DNA of 40,904 nt from an uncultured Eubacteriales bacterium (GCA_900546695.1 URDX01000014.1:1-40904); one strand, 5' to 3'; numbered from the stretch's first letter, positions 1-7,367 are shown. Translations and numbers: made by a program. Notes: generated from the letters alone by a model not told the origin.

Positions 1-39
1 GCGCATTTTTTGCAATTTCTTTATTTTAAGGCTTGACAT
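1..39 (-). CDS. 5' end of a truncated leftward gene, possibly an intron-type reverse transcriptase
   Basis: Only the first 13 codons lie in the window. They read MSSLKIKKLQKMR from an ATG at 39 and continue past the window edge without a stop. An AGAAAGGAG ribosome binding site sits 12 nt upstream, which supports a real translation start. The short basic N-terminus after a long structured non-coding leader resembles group II intron reverse transcriptases encoded in intron domain IV, but 13 residues cannot prove this. Other transposition or resistance genes with long leaders remain possible. Confidence 0.4.
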   Translation of the reverse strand, partial: MSSLKIKKLQKMR

Positions 40-470
40 TTAATAGTTAGTCTCCTTTCTTGGAATTCACGACCCATTAAGCTAAGCTCTGGATCATGTA
101 AAAGCGCAGTATTTGTTTTCAACGCCCTCTGCGCTATAGGAAGTCATCAAGCGACTGTGTGCTTCACAATCTCATAGGAGTCTCACCTCTGCCGGGTTCT
201 CCGCCAGCCCCGTAGGGAAGTATCATTGTCCTCAAACCTGTCATGGCCATATCAGGAGCAACCCGATATTTACAACACTGGATTCTCGCAGGAGCGTACA
301 TGCTGCTCGGCTCATCAGTTTGATTAAGGTACTTGATGACCTGTTTATTTAATTTTCAAAGATCATGAAGCGGCACCTCTGTTAGTTTTTGAAGAGCCCC
401 TTCACTAAGTAAGGAATTAGAGGGGGTGTTTTTATGGGTGCCCTTCAAAAAAATTTTTCGGACAAAACAA
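40..470 (-). mobile_element. AT-richer leader of a mobile element (candidate group II intron 5' part)
   Basis: About 430 nt with no open frame on either strand and a visibly lower GC content than the flanking genes. Read leftward, it contains several short self-complementary arms (for example TTAGTGAAG with CTTCAAAAACTAA around 385-415) and ends directly at the ribosome binding site of the truncated gene at 39. Such a long, structured, non-coding stretch before a basic protein start is expected of group II intron domains I-III, of a bridge-RNA type insertion-sequence end, or of an attenuated leader. I could not find the canonical GUGYG intron 5' end or domain V (which would lie outside the window), so the class is open. 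Confidence 0.3.
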
Positions 471-509
471 AAAAGCCCTTGTGAAATCTTAGGTGATTCC
501 ACAAGGGCT
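471..509 (-). terminator. Strong hairpin terminator, leftward
   Basis: Arms 474-488 and 495-509 pair over 15 bp with one mismatch around a 6-nt loop (AGCCCTTGTG paired with CACAAGGGCT). On the minus strand the stem is followed by a T-rich run (TTTTTTGTTTTG). It lies just upstream, in the leftward direction, of the element leader; some group II introns (class C) insert right behind such terminators, which is one reason to note it. Confidence 0.7.
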
Positions 510-617
510 ACAAGATGGTTTTATTCGGTTTTTTTTACTTCACGTTGTGACAAAGCGTTTCAAATGAAAGAGATAGGCAGGATAAGCGCCGATATTGTTA
601 CCCCCAAATGCCTAAAA

Positions 618-690
618 GTTGTTCCCGTGGTTGTCCCCGAAGTTGTCCCATAAAGACGAAAAAAGGGGAGTTGTCCCCGAGTTGTCCCCG
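618..690. repeat. Five direct repeats of GTTGTCCCCG
   Basis: Copies start at 618, 630, 642, 670 and 681; two match GTTGTCCCCG fully at the left and right pairs and the others differ by one or two bases. Spacing is 12, 12, 28 and 11 nt, close to one helical turn within each cluster. No gene explains them. They resemble arm-type binding sites of a tyrosine integrase or iterons at an element end, and they lie where the composition changes towards the chromosome. Confidence 0.7.
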
Positions 691-730
691 GTAAAAACGA
701 TTTGGTTGGGTCAGGTTGAGCCAGAACAGG

Positions 731-771
731 ACAAAAAGAAAAACCCCGGAAAACCGCATGGTTCCGGGGTT
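731..771 (-). terminator. Terminator of the rplM-rpsI operon
   Basis: Ten-bp perfect stem (742-751 with 762-771, AACCCCGGAA/TTCCGGGGTT) followed on the minus strand by TTTCTTTTTG. It lies 22 nt beyond the rpsI stop codon. Confidence 0.85.
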
Positions 772-793
772 TTGGGGCATTTTGAAGTCTCGA

Positions 794-1204
794 TCAGCGC
801 TTGCTGAACTGAGGTGCGCGACGGGCAGCTTTGAGGCCGTACTTCTTTCTTTCCTTCATACGAGGGTCACGGGTGAGAAGACCTGCTCTCTTGAGGAGAG
901 GACGATAGGTCTCGTCTGCCTGAAGAAGTGCGCGGGAGAGACCGTGGCGGATTGCACCTGCCTGACCCGAGATACCGCCGCCCTTAACGGTGCAGATGAT
1001 ATCGAACTTACCCTCGGTGCCGGTAACGGCGAAGGGCTGATTTACGATGAGCTTGAGAGTTTCGAGACCGAAATACTCGTCAATGCTGCGCTTGTTTATG
1101 GTAACAGCGCCTGTGCCGGGAACGATGCGTACTCTTGCAACAGAGCTCTTTCTTCTGCCGGTGCCGTAGAAGTACGGCTTTGCGCTTGCGTAAGAAACTG
1201 CCAT
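794..1204 (-). CDS. rpsI: 30S ribosomal protein S9
   Basis: A 136-residue protein of the uS9 family. It binds the head of the 30S subunit, and its C-terminal tail reaches the P-site tRNA. The family signature is intact: YGTGRRKSSVARVR near residue 12, the glycine-rich GGGISGQAGAIRHGLSRAL in the middle, and the terminal basic tail ending in SKR. The ATG has an AAGGAAG ribosome binding site upstream. It is the second gene of the rplM-rpsI operon, with 32 nt between the two, the usual bacterial order. Nothing is unusual about the gene itself. Confidence 0.97.
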   Translation of the reverse strand: MAVSYASAKPYFYGTGRRKSSVARVRIVPGTGAVTINKRSIDEYFGLETLKLIVNQPFAVTGTEGKFDIICTVKGGGISGQAGAIRHGLSRALLQADETYRPLLKRAGLLTRDPRMKERKKYGLKAARRAPQFSKR

Positions 1205-1236
1205 TTTAGATAACTTCCTTTCTTAATAATTCAAAG

Positions 1237-1665
1237 TCAAGCTTCATACGGAACGGGCTTCTGTGCCTGCTGACCGTGCTCTGCTCCGCGATAGGTGCGA
1301 AGGCGCGTAAGGCTCTTAGCTCCGATGCTGTTCTTGGGAAGCATACCCTTGACAGCGAGCGTCATAGCAAGCTCGGGCTTGGTAGCCATAAGCGTCTTGT
1401 AGGAAGTCTCCTTGAGTCCTCCGATGTAGCCGGAGTGTGTGCGATGGAACTTCTGAGTAAGCTTATTTCCTGTCAGAACTGCCTTCTCGCAGTTGATAAC
1501 GATAACGAATTCGCCGCAATCGACGTGAGGCGTGAACTCGGGGCGATGCTTACCTCTGAGGATCGTTGCGACGGTGGCAGCGGTCCGACCGAGAGGCTTA
1601 TTTGCAGCATCGATTATATACCACTTGCGCTCAACGGTCTCTTTCTTTGCCATATAAGTGGACAT
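1237..1665 (-). CDS. rplM: 50S ribosomal protein L13
   Basis: A 142-residue uL13 protein, an early assembly protein of the 50S subunit. Recognisable segments are WYIIDAANKPLGRTAATVA near the N-terminus, LRGKHRPEFTPHVDCGEFV, the KFHRTHSGYIGGLK turn and the VKGMLPKNSIG motif. The frame is open further upstream, but the ATG at 1665 has an ideal GGAGG eight bases before it and gives the family's normal length, so the longer start is rejected. It is the first gene of the rplM-rpsI operon; the promoter lies about 44-72 nt upstream, too close to hold a large regulatory leader. Confidence 0.97.
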   Translation of the reverse strand: MSTYMAKKETVERKWYIIDAANKPLGRTAATVATILRGKHRPEFTPHVDCGEFVIVINCEKAVLTGNKLTQKFHRTHSGYIGGLKETSYKTLMATKPELAMTLAVKGMLPKNSIGAKSLTRLRTYRGAEHGQQAQKPVPYEA

Positions 1666-1708
1666 GCTGAAATCCTCCATGAATAATAGTTTTCTTAGAT
1701 GCTCGGCT

Positions 1709-1737
1709 ATTATATCACAGCGCGGGGGCTTTGTCAA
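1709..1737 (-). promoter_or_regulatory. Sigma-A type promoter of rplM-rpsI
   Basis: On the minus strand: TTGACA (1737-1732), 17-nt spacer, TATAAT (1714-1709). Both boxes are perfect consensus, as expected for a ribosomal protein operon. Confidence 0.92.
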
Positions 1738-1971
1738 TACAAAAATCAAACTTTTTTTGATCTGTGTAATTTAGCTCGTGCATATCTCCGTTTTTCTCGT
1801 TATTGCTTGCTTTTCCTATGCATTTGCTCGCATGCCGTCTCAAAAAAATTTTTTTGCGCATGGTCGATATTTTTGCGATATCGGGCACGTACGGCGTTGC
1901 TTTGTGCGATTCGGTGCGGATGCGTTCCGTAATACTCAGCTGTGGCGGGAAAGTCGGTCGCGGCGGAAAAG
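1738..1971. other. Intergenic region between rplM promoter and MFS gene
   Basis: No gene is supported here; the short frames lack ribosome binding sites. It holds a 16-nt perfect palindrome of seven A then seven T flanked by C/G (1841-1856) and, at 1945-1985, short imperfect GGCGGAAAAGTC-like direct repeats close to the MFS stop codon. A clear terminator for the MFS gene was not found. Confidence 0.5.
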
Positions 1972-3246
1972 TCAGCTGCGGCGGGAGAGCCTTGCGGTGA
2001 GCAATGCAAAGACGATGAGCATTATCGGAAAGACAGCCGAGAACAGCATTCCGAGCGAAAGGTCATTTCCGTTGCTGCCCGCAACACAGCCGACGAGAGC
2101 GGGACCGCCCGAGCTGCCGACGTCGCCCGCGAGAGCGAGAAACGCGAACATCGCCGTTCCGCCCGTCGGGCAGAGCTCGCCCGCCATTGAATAGACCCCT
2201 GGCCACAGAATGCCGACCGAGAAGCCGCACAGCCCGCAGCCGAGCAGCGCGAGAGCGGGGTGCGGTGCGAGCGCGGCGAGCAGATACGAGGCGGTGCAGA
2301 GGACTCCGCAGCCTGCCATAAGTCCGAATATGCTTGCTTTGATGTTGACCCGTGAGCGCAGAAAGCGCGAGATGCCCATCATCAGCGAGAACATGCATAC
2401 ACCGAGCAGATCGCCTACTGTCTTTGAAACGCCGAGCCCGCTTTCGGTAAACGCGGATGCCCACTGGCTCATAGCCATTTCACATGCGCCCGCGGCGAAC
2501 ATGAGAAAGAACAGCGCCCAGAATATCGGCGTACGCAGCAGCCGCTTTATCGGCATGCTGCCGTGCAGTTCGGTCATGCTGTATATCGGAACGCGGGAGA
2601 ACAGAATCGCGTTTCCTATCGGCAGCAGCGCCCATGCGGCGGCAATGAACTGCCAGCTGTCCGAGCCGAATATCCGCAGCGACAGCGTCGAAATTATAAC
2701 GACGGCGACGGTGCCGAAACAGTAAAAGGAATGCATCAGGCTCATGAGCGAGTGCTTGTCGGGCGCGGGGCACGCTTCGATAATCGGGCTGACAAGCACC
2801 TCGATGAGCCCCGATCCCGCAGCGTACAGCACCACCGCACAAAGCAGTCCCGCGTACGGTACGGGGAGCAGCGACGGCAGAGCCGCGAGCGACAGCAGTC
2901 CGACGGCGGTCAGCAGATGTGCGAATATCACGCAGCGGCGATAACCGATGCGGTCGATGAGACGGGCGGATATAAGGTCGACGGCGAGCTGCGTCATGAA
3001 ATTGACGGTAACGAGCAGGGTCAGCTGCTCGAGCGAGATACCGAGGCTGCTTTGAAAAATCAGAAACAGCAGCGGCAGAAAGTTGTTCGCGACCGCCTCG
3101 CAGATGTAGCCTGTGCAGCAGGCGGTGACGGTCGGGCGGTAGCTTTGTTGTGCTTTTTCGGGCATGGCGGTATTTTCGCCCCGTGCGGAGCGTCCTTTGC
3201 TTTTCATTTTTTGTGATATTTTCTCGGTGCGCGGTCTGCGTGGCAT
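1972..3246 (-). CDS. Major facilitator superfamily transporter
   Basis: About 424 residues with roughly twelve hydrophobic helices, an inner-membrane secondary transporter. The loop between helices 2 and 3 carries the MFS motif-A-like stretch ARLIDRIGYRRC. The central loop is short, and the protein ends shortly after the last helix (LTARLSRRS). The fold is clear but the substrate is not; distant relatives include sugar and drug carriers. The start is uncertain: methionines at residues 1, 14 and 28 are all possible and none has a good ribosome binding site. Instead, a well-placed ribosome binding site sits in front of a tiny upstream frame between the promoter and this gene, so translation may be coupled to it. 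Confidence 0.85.
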   Translation of the reverse strand: MPRRPRTEKISQKMKSKGRSARGENTAMPEKAQQSYRPTVTACCTGYICEAVANNFLPLLFLIFQSSLGISLEQLTLLVTVNFMTQLAVDLISARLIDRIGYRRCVIFAHLLTAVGLLSLAALPSLLPVPYAGLLCAVVLYAAGSGLIEVLVSPIIEACPAPDKHSLMSLMHSFYCFGTVAVVIISTLSLRIFGSDSWQFIAAAWALLPIGNAILFSRVPIYSMTELHGSMPIKRLLRTPIFWALFFLMFAAGACEMAMSQWASAFTESGLGVSKTVGDLLGVCMFSLMMGISRFLRSRVNIKASIFGLMAGCGVLCTASYLLAALAPHPALALLGCGLCGFSVGILWPGVYSMAGELCPTGGTAMFAFLALAGDVGSSGGPALVGCVAGSNGNDLSLGMLFSAVFPIMLIVFALLTARLSRRS

Positions 3247-3278
3247 TGCACGCGGCGCAGGGCTGTAAGAAAATCGTT

Positions 3279-3314
3279 TTAATGGGGACAGGTAAAAATG
3301 TTCGCTTCGGGCAT
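3279..3314 (-). CDS. Possible 11-residue leader peptide upstream of the MFS gene
   Basis: Reads MPEANIFTCPH then TAA. It lies downstream of the MFS promoter and has AGAGGAA about 9 nt before its ATG, the only good ribosome binding site in the transcript leader. The stop lies 32 nt before the most upstream MFS start. It could be a translational attenuator or coupling peptide, but so short a frame can occur by chance. It is not in the MFS frame. Confidence 0.35.
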   Translation of the reverse strand: MPEANIFTCPH

Positions 3315-3334
3315 TTTTAACGTTCCTCTCGCGG

Positions 3335-3363
3335 ATTTTAACATATGCGGAAGGCTATTTCAA
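3335..3363 (-). promoter_or_regulatory. Sigma-A type promoter of the MFS gene
   Basis: Minus strand TTGAAA (3363-3358), 17-nt spacer, TAAAAT (3340-3335). Predicted start near 3328, about 80 nt before the longest MFS frame. Confidence 0.75.
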
Positions 3364-3540
3364 GTGAAAATGAATATTTTTTGAAAATACGGGAGAAAAT
3401 ACGTCGGACGGAACGGGATGCAGACCGCATCGGAATTCTCAAAGCCGATGTCGGCGCTTGCGGGAAAATCCGCGCCGGAGTACGGGAACATCTTATGCGG
3501 CGCGGCTCGCCGCTCATATCTAAGCCGAAAGGAACACATT

Positions 3541-3984
3541 ATGCTCGGAAAGAAATCGTACAAGGATTATGCTGCATCTCATGCGCCTGCATCGCATATG
3601 GCGGGAAACTGCGCGCGCGCCTTTTTGTTCGGCGGCGGGATATGCGTGCTTGCGCAGGCGCTGTGCGCGCTGTATTCAATGCTCGGCGCGACCGAGGAGA
3701 ATTCGCGGCTGTGCTCGACCTTTACGCTGATAGCGCTCGCCGCTCTGCTGACCTCGCTCGACGTGTTTGATAAGATAGCGGAGTGCGCATGTGCGGGAAC
3801 GCTTGTCCCGATAACGGGCTTTTCTAACGCCATATCCGCGGAGGCGATATCTGCGCGCAGCGAGGGCTTTATTACGGGTATCGGAAATAAGATATTCACG
3901 ATAGCGGGACCCGTCATTCTCTACGGCACCGCCGCATCGGTGCTGTACGGCATCATTTATTATATTGTCGGACTGTTTATGTAA
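3541..3984 (+). CDS. spoVAC: Stage V sporulation protein AC
   Basis: A 147-residue membrane protein of the SpoVAC family. In Bacillus SpoVAC acts as a mechanosensitive channel in the spore inner membrane and, with the other SpoVA proteins, moves dipicolinic acid into the forespore and out on germination. The sequence shows the short polar N-terminus (YKDYAASHAPAS), several hydrophobic helices, and the conserved glycine/proline-rich ITGFSNAISAEAISARSEGFITGIGNK-like region (split here: PITGFSNAI, then SEGFITGIG). The ATG follows GAAAGGAAC at proper spacing. The frame is open upstream, but the longer version would add a non-family N-terminus. The usual next gene, spoVAD, is displaced by wecB. 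Confidence 0.93.
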   Translation: MLGKKSYKDYAASHAPASHMAGNCARAFLFGGGICVLAQALCALYSMLGATEENSRLCSTFTLIALAALLTSLDVFDKIAECACAGTLVPITGFSNAISAEAISARSEGFITGIGNKIFTIAGPVILYGTAASVLYGIIYYIVGLFM

Positions 3985-3994
3985 GCGGGCGGAT

Positions 3995-4023
3995 TTGACA
4001 AAATATCGTGTCTATGCTATAAT
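3995..4023 (+). promoter_or_regulatory. Consensus sigma-A promoter of wecB
   Basis: TTGACA (3995-4000), 17-nt spacer, TATAAT (4018-4023). It starts 11 nt after the spoVAC stop, so wecB is transcribed on its own in vegetative cells rather than depending on the forespore spoVA promoter. Confidence 0.9.
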
Positions 4024-4034
4024 CAGGACAACAG

Positions 4035-4059
4035 CCGTCGGCGCAGACCATGCCGACGG
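4035..4059 (+). promoter_or_regulatory. 5' leader hairpin of wecB mRNA
   Basis: Perfect 8-bp arms CCGTCGGC / GCCGACGG around a 9-nt loop, starting about 5 nt after the expected transcription start. No T-run follows, so it is not a terminator; it could stabilise the mRNA 5' end. No known riboswitch is recognised in the leader. Confidence 0.5.
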
Positions 4060-4123
4060 ATATGATTCACAGTTGCTGATTATAGGTGGCGGCAGCCCTG
4101 CGCTCCGCTGAGAGGAAATTGAA

Positions 4124-5230
4124 ATGAAAACAGTTATGCTCGTTTTCGGTACAAGACCGGAAGCTATAAAAATGTGTCCGCTCGTACGTGAGCTGCGCTC
4201 GCGTGAGGGAATAAAAACCGTCGTCTGCGTTACGGGGCAGCACAGACAGATGCTCGATCAGGTACTCGAGGCGTTCGACGTTACCCCCGACTACGACCTG
4301 TCGGTAATGAAGCAGGGGCAGACGCTGTTCGATATAACGACGAATATTCTCTCGAGCATAAAGGCGGCGCTCGAGGAGGTCAAGCCCGACACCGTGCTCG
4401 TTCACGGCGATACCTCGACCACCTTCGTTACCGCGCTCGCGTGCTTCTATCTGCAGATACCCGTAGGTCACGTCGAGGCGGGACTTCGTACATATAATAT
4501 ATACAGCCCGTTTCCCGAGGAGTTCAACCGTCAGGCGGTTTCCATCGTCTCCGAGTATAATTTTGCGCCGACCGAGACCGCAAAGGAAAACCTGCTCCGC
4601 GAGGGCAGAGACGGCAGCAAGATATACGTTACGGGCAACACCGCAATAGACGCGCTCAAAACCACCGTCCGCCCCGATTACACCCATCCCGAGCTTGAAT
4701 GGGCGGAGGGCAGCAGACTGATACTTATCACGGCGCACCGCCGCGAAAATCTCGGCGAGCCGATGCATCATATGTTCCGCGCAATCAGGCGCGTTATGGA
4801 TGAGCACCCTGATGTTCGTGCGATATATCCGATACACATGAACCCCGTCGTCCGCCGCGCTGCGGATGAGGAGCTCGGCGGCTGCGACCGCATCCATATT
4901 ATCGAGCCGCTTGAGGTGCTCGACTGCCACAATATAATGGCTAAGAGCTATATGATACTGACCGATTCGGGCGGAATTCAGGAGGAAGCACCGTCGCTCG
5001 GAAAGCCCGTGCTCGTTATGCGTGACACGACCGAGCGCCCCGAGGGCATCGCTGCGGGCACGCTCCGTCTCGTCGGTACCGATGAGGCTGTTATATACGA
5101 TAATTTCCGCCGTCTGCTCGAGGATAAGGATGCGTATAACGCTATGGCGCATGCGGCAAATCCGTACGGCGACGGTCTTGCATCCCGCCGTATTGCGGAT
5201 ATTCTCGAGTTCGGAAAAACGAATGTCTGA
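4124..5230 (+). CDS. wecB: UDP-N-acetylglucosamine 2-epimerase (non-hydrolysing)
   Basis: A 368-residue cytoplasmic enzyme interconverting UDP-GlcNAc and UDP-ManNAc, the precursor for ManNAc-containing wall polymers (teichoic acid linkage units, capsule). The family's motifs are all present: GTRPEAIKM at residue 9, VTGQHRQML near 37, HGDTSTTF near 90, GHVEAGLRT near 110, PFPEEFNRQ, AHRRENLG near 205 and the UDP-binding TDSGGIQEEAPSLGKPV near 280. Length is normal. GAGAGGAAA precedes the ATG. It has its own promoter and terminator and sits inside the spoVA cluster, between spoVAC and spoVAD. No other wall-polymer gene is adjacent; the tyrosine-kinase module lies about 9 kb downstream. Confidence 0.96.
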   Translation: MKTVMLVFGTRPEAIKMCPLVRELRSREGIKTVVCVTGQHRQMLDQVLEAFDVTPDYDLSVMKQGQTLFDITTNILSSIKAALEEVKPDTVLVHGDTSTTFVTALACFYLQIPVGHVEAGLRTYNIYSPFPEEFNRQAVSIVSEYNFAPTETAKENLLREGRDGSKIYVTGNTAIDALKTTVRPDYTHPELEWAEGSRLILITAHRRENLGEPMHHMFRAIRRVMDEHPDVRAIYPIHMNPVVRRAADEELGGCDRIHIIEPLEVLDCHNIMAKSYMILTDSGGIQEEAPSLGKPVLVMRDTTERPEGIAAGTLRLVGTDEAVIYDNFRRLLEDKDAYNAMAHAANPYGDGLASRRIADILEFGKTNV

Positions 5231-5361
5231 GATGCGGATAAGGCTGCTTGAGATGCGGGCAGCGGATGCCTGAGACACGGGCAGAGAAAGCCGTGTGATG
5301 CCGACGCAGATCGGTACTGACGAAAATAAAAGAGTGCCTGTGATTTGAGAATCACTGTAAT

Positions 5362-5418
5362 AAAAATCGGCTCGGCTGCTGCGGGTTCGCCCGCTCGGCT
5401 GAGCTGATTTTTGCTTTT
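5362..5418 (+). terminator. Terminator of wecB
   Basis: Two-part stem: ATCGGCTCGGC (5366-5376) pairs with GCTGAGCTGAT (5398-5408) using two G-U pairs, and an inner GCGGG/CCCGC stem closes on TTCG. TTTTTGCTTTT follows. A small GTGATT/AATCAC hairpin lies just upstream (5340-5355). Confidence 0.85.
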
Positions 5419-5633
5419 ACGGTGCGGCGGATGCGGCATTCCTTTTTTGCATCTCATGTATATTTTTTCCCTTCGCGGGCAGAATAGCCGTTGTGGGGTG
5501 AGACGGATGCACGGGAGCGCCGCAGCGCGAATGCGGCTGCCGTGCGCTGCCGCTCTTGCCCGTAACAGCTGCAGCCGACTGCAGCTCGGCGCGGCCGGAT
5601 TTAAAGAGTGTATTTTGAAAGGCGGAATATGGA
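5419..5633 (+). other. Leader region of spoVAD-spoVAE
   Basis: Between the wecB terminator and spoVAD there is no credible gene. Since a terminator precedes it, spoVAD must be expressed from a promoter in this stretch, probably recognised by the forespore sigma-G. I looked for the sigma-G pattern (G.ATR, 18 nt, CAT..TA) and saw only partial matches near 5436-5465, so no promoter is called. Confidence 0.4.
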
Positions 5634-6668
5634 ATGTCTGGTTGGGTAAAGGACGGAGACAGGTGCGATTATCGACAACTCAAAACCCCTGTCGTGATAG
5701 ACGGCTGGGCGTCGGTGGTCGGTCGGCATGAGCACGAGGGACCGCTCGGCGCGGAGTTTGACGCGCATGACCCGAGCGGTCGATTCGGCTCCGACACATG
5801 GGAGCGTGCGGAGGCGGAGATGCAGCGGCGTGCGATAAATCTTGCCTTTGCTAAGGCGGGGGTGCGTGACCGCGATATCGACGCACTTTTTTCGGGCGAC
5901 CTTGTCAATCAATGCACCTGCTCGTCGTCGGGCAGTCTGAGTCTCGACCTGCCGTATTTCGGGCTGTACGGCGCGTGCTCGACCTCCGCAGAGGGGCTGA
6001 TACTCGCGTCGATGCTCATCGGCGGCGGGGTGCTCGGGCGTTGCTGTGTTTCGGTATCCTCGCACAACAGCACTGCGGAGAGGCAGTTCCGCTTTCCGCT
6101 CGAATACGGCGGTCAGCGTACGCCTACCGCACAGTGGACGGTCACGGGCTCCGGCGCTTTTGTCCTCCGCGCCGCGGCATCGATCGATACGGCACTGCCG
6201 CGGATAGTCGGGGTGCAGGCGGGCGTGACCGTTGACCGAGGGATAACCGATTCCGCTAATATGGGTGCCGCGATGGCTCCCGCGGCTATTCTGACTCTGC
6301 TGCGTTTTTTCCGACAGACGGGGACCGCGCCTGCCGACTATGACATGATACTGACCGGCGACCTCGGTGCGGAGGGCAGCGCTATTCTTGTTGAGCTGAT
6401 GACGGGAGAGGGGTACGATGTTGCGGGCGTTTACGCCGACTGCGGCGTTCTTATCTACGACCGCGCCGTGCAGAAGATGCGTGCGGGCGGCTCGGGCTGC
6501 GGCTGCTCGGCATCGGTGCTTGCGGCGCATATACTGCCGCGGATAGCGCGCGGGGAGCTGAAGAATGTGCTTTTCGTCGCGACCGGCGCGCTGATGAGCC
6601 CGCTCAGCGTTGCGCAGGGAGATTCCATCCCCGGCGTTGCGCATCTCGTGCATCTGTGCAGCCCGTGA
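5634..6668 (+). CDS. spoVAD: Stage V sporulation protein AD
   Basis: A 344-residue protein of the SpoVAD family, which has a thiolase-like fold, binds dipicolinic acid directly and sits on the outer face of the spore inner membrane. Family segments visible are the N-terminal PVVIDGWASVVGRHEHEGP, the thiolase-like LVNQCTCSSSG stretch near residue 92, YGACSTSAEGLIL, the SSHNSTAERQFRFPLEYGGQ segment and the C-terminal GGSGCGCSASVLAAH. Length matches Bacillus SpoVAD (about 338). A GAAAGGCGG ribosome binding site precedes the start; another ATG five bases upstream is out of frame. It is followed by spoVAE with 138 nt between. Confidence 0.95.
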   Translation: MSGWVKDGDRCDYRQLKTPVVIDGWASVVGRHEHEGPLGAEFDAHDPSGRFGSDTWERAEAEMQRRAINLAFAKAGVRDRDIDALFSGDLVNQCTCSSSGSLSLDLPYFGLYGACSTSAEGLILASMLIGGGVLGRCCVSVSSHNSTAERQFRFPLEYGGQRTPTAQWTVTGSGAFVLRAAASIDTALPRIVGVQAGVTVDRGITDSANMGAAMAPAAILTLLRFFRQTGTAPADYDMILTGDLGAEGSAILVELMTGEGYDVAGVYADCGVLIYDRAVQKMRAGGSGCGCSASVLAAHILPRIARGELKNVLFVATGALMSPLSVAQGDSIPGVAHLVHLCSP

Positions 6669-6806
6669 CGGGGTGTAATATGATGTATGCTGCGGCGGTG
6701 TGCAGATGCGCCGCAGCGGAGCAGGACTGAATTAAAGGGGAAAAAGCGGCTGCGACTGTCTTGAAAACGGGCTTATGCTGCCGCCGAACGAAAGGACGGA
6801 TGGCGC

Positions 6807-7160
6807 TTGATATATCTATATGCTTTTCTTATCGGCGGTGCGCTCTGCGCCGTCGCACAGATAATAATAGACCTGACGGCGGTCACTCCCGCGCGGGTGC
6901 TCGTCGGGTACGTCTGCGCAGGCGTGCTGCTTACTGCGGTCGGGCTGTACGAGCCGCTTGCGGGGCTTGCGGGCTGCGGGGCTACTACGCCGCTGACCGG
7001 CTTCGGCTACTGCCTTGCAGAAGGGGTGCGGCGTGCGGTGGATGAGCGCGGGCTGATAGGCGCGTTTACGGGCGGGCTGAGCGGCTGCGCGGGTGGCATC
7101 GCGGTCGCGCTGCTCTCGGGACTCATCGCAGGAACCTTTGCGAAGGAGCGCGGAAAATAA
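6807..7160 (+). CDS. spoVAE: Stage V sporulation protein AE
   Basis: A 117-residue, very hydrophobic membrane protein of the SpoVAE (SpoVAEb) family, required with SpoVAC and SpoVAD for dipicolinic acid transport. It shows the typical LYAFLIGGALCAVAQIIIDL first helix, the TPARVLVGYV segment, and a glycine-rich TTPLTGFGYCLAEGV stretch. The chosen start is a TTG, with GAAAGGACGG about 10 nt upstream; an ATG seven bases before is in another frame. The gene is the last of the cluster and is followed by a terminator. Confidence 0.92.
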   Translation: MIYLYAFLIGGALCAVAQIIIDLTAVTPARVLVGYVCAGVLLTAVGLYEPLAGLAGCGATTPLTGFGYCLAEGVRRAVDERGLIGAFTGGLSGCAGGIAVALLSGLIAGTFAKERGK

Positions 7161-7165
7161 TATCG

Positions 7166-7214
7166 GGTCTCCGCTCGGCGGGTATGCTCCGCGGCGGAGA
7201 CCTTTTCCGTTTTT
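7166..7214 (+). terminator. Terminator of the spoVA cluster
   Basis: Nine-bp stem GGTCTCCGC (7166-7174) with GCGGAGACC (7194-7202), followed by TTTTCCGTTTTT. It lies 6 nt after the spoVAE stop. Confidence 0.85.
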
Positions 7215-7338
7215 ACCGCCGCATGTGAATAATTGCTCATGCTTCCGCGCCGCGCAAGGCTGCCGATATCACGTCACGACGCGCGCGGACGGCGCTGTGC
7301 TTTTGAACAGCCGCTCCGAATTTTTTGCACTTTTTATG

Positions 7339-7367
7339 TAGACAAAGCCGCAAGGAAGTGGTAAAAT
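7339..7367 (+). promoter_or_regulatory. Sigma-A type promoter of the acyl carrier protein gene
   Basis: TAGACA (7339-7344), 17-nt spacer, TAAAAT (7362-7367), about 42 nt before the start codon. Confidence 0.75.

Noticed and set aside
426..807. Small frames of 60-75 residues at the left end
   Set aside because: They run across the terminators and the GTTGTCCCC repeats, giving artificial VVP and GQL repeats, and lack ribosome binding sites.
1841..1856. A7-T7 palindrome between rplM and the MFS gene
   Set aside because: Striking by eye, but simple A/T tracts of this type occur elsewhere in the window (near 447 and 36843) and no function is implied.
3483..3505. Possible sigma-G -10 box CATCTTA upstream of spoVAC
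   Set aside because: The -10 match is good, but the sequence 17-18 nt upstream (AAATCC) does not fit the sigma-G -35 box, so no promoter is called.
4067..5278. 403-residue open frame antisense to wecB
   Set aside because: It mirrors the wecB frame, has no family motifs or ribosome binding site, and is a shadow common in GC-rich genes.
5340..5355. GTGATT/AATCAC hairpin just before the wecB terminator
   Set aside because: Only six base pairs and no T-run; the larger hairpin downstream is the real terminator.
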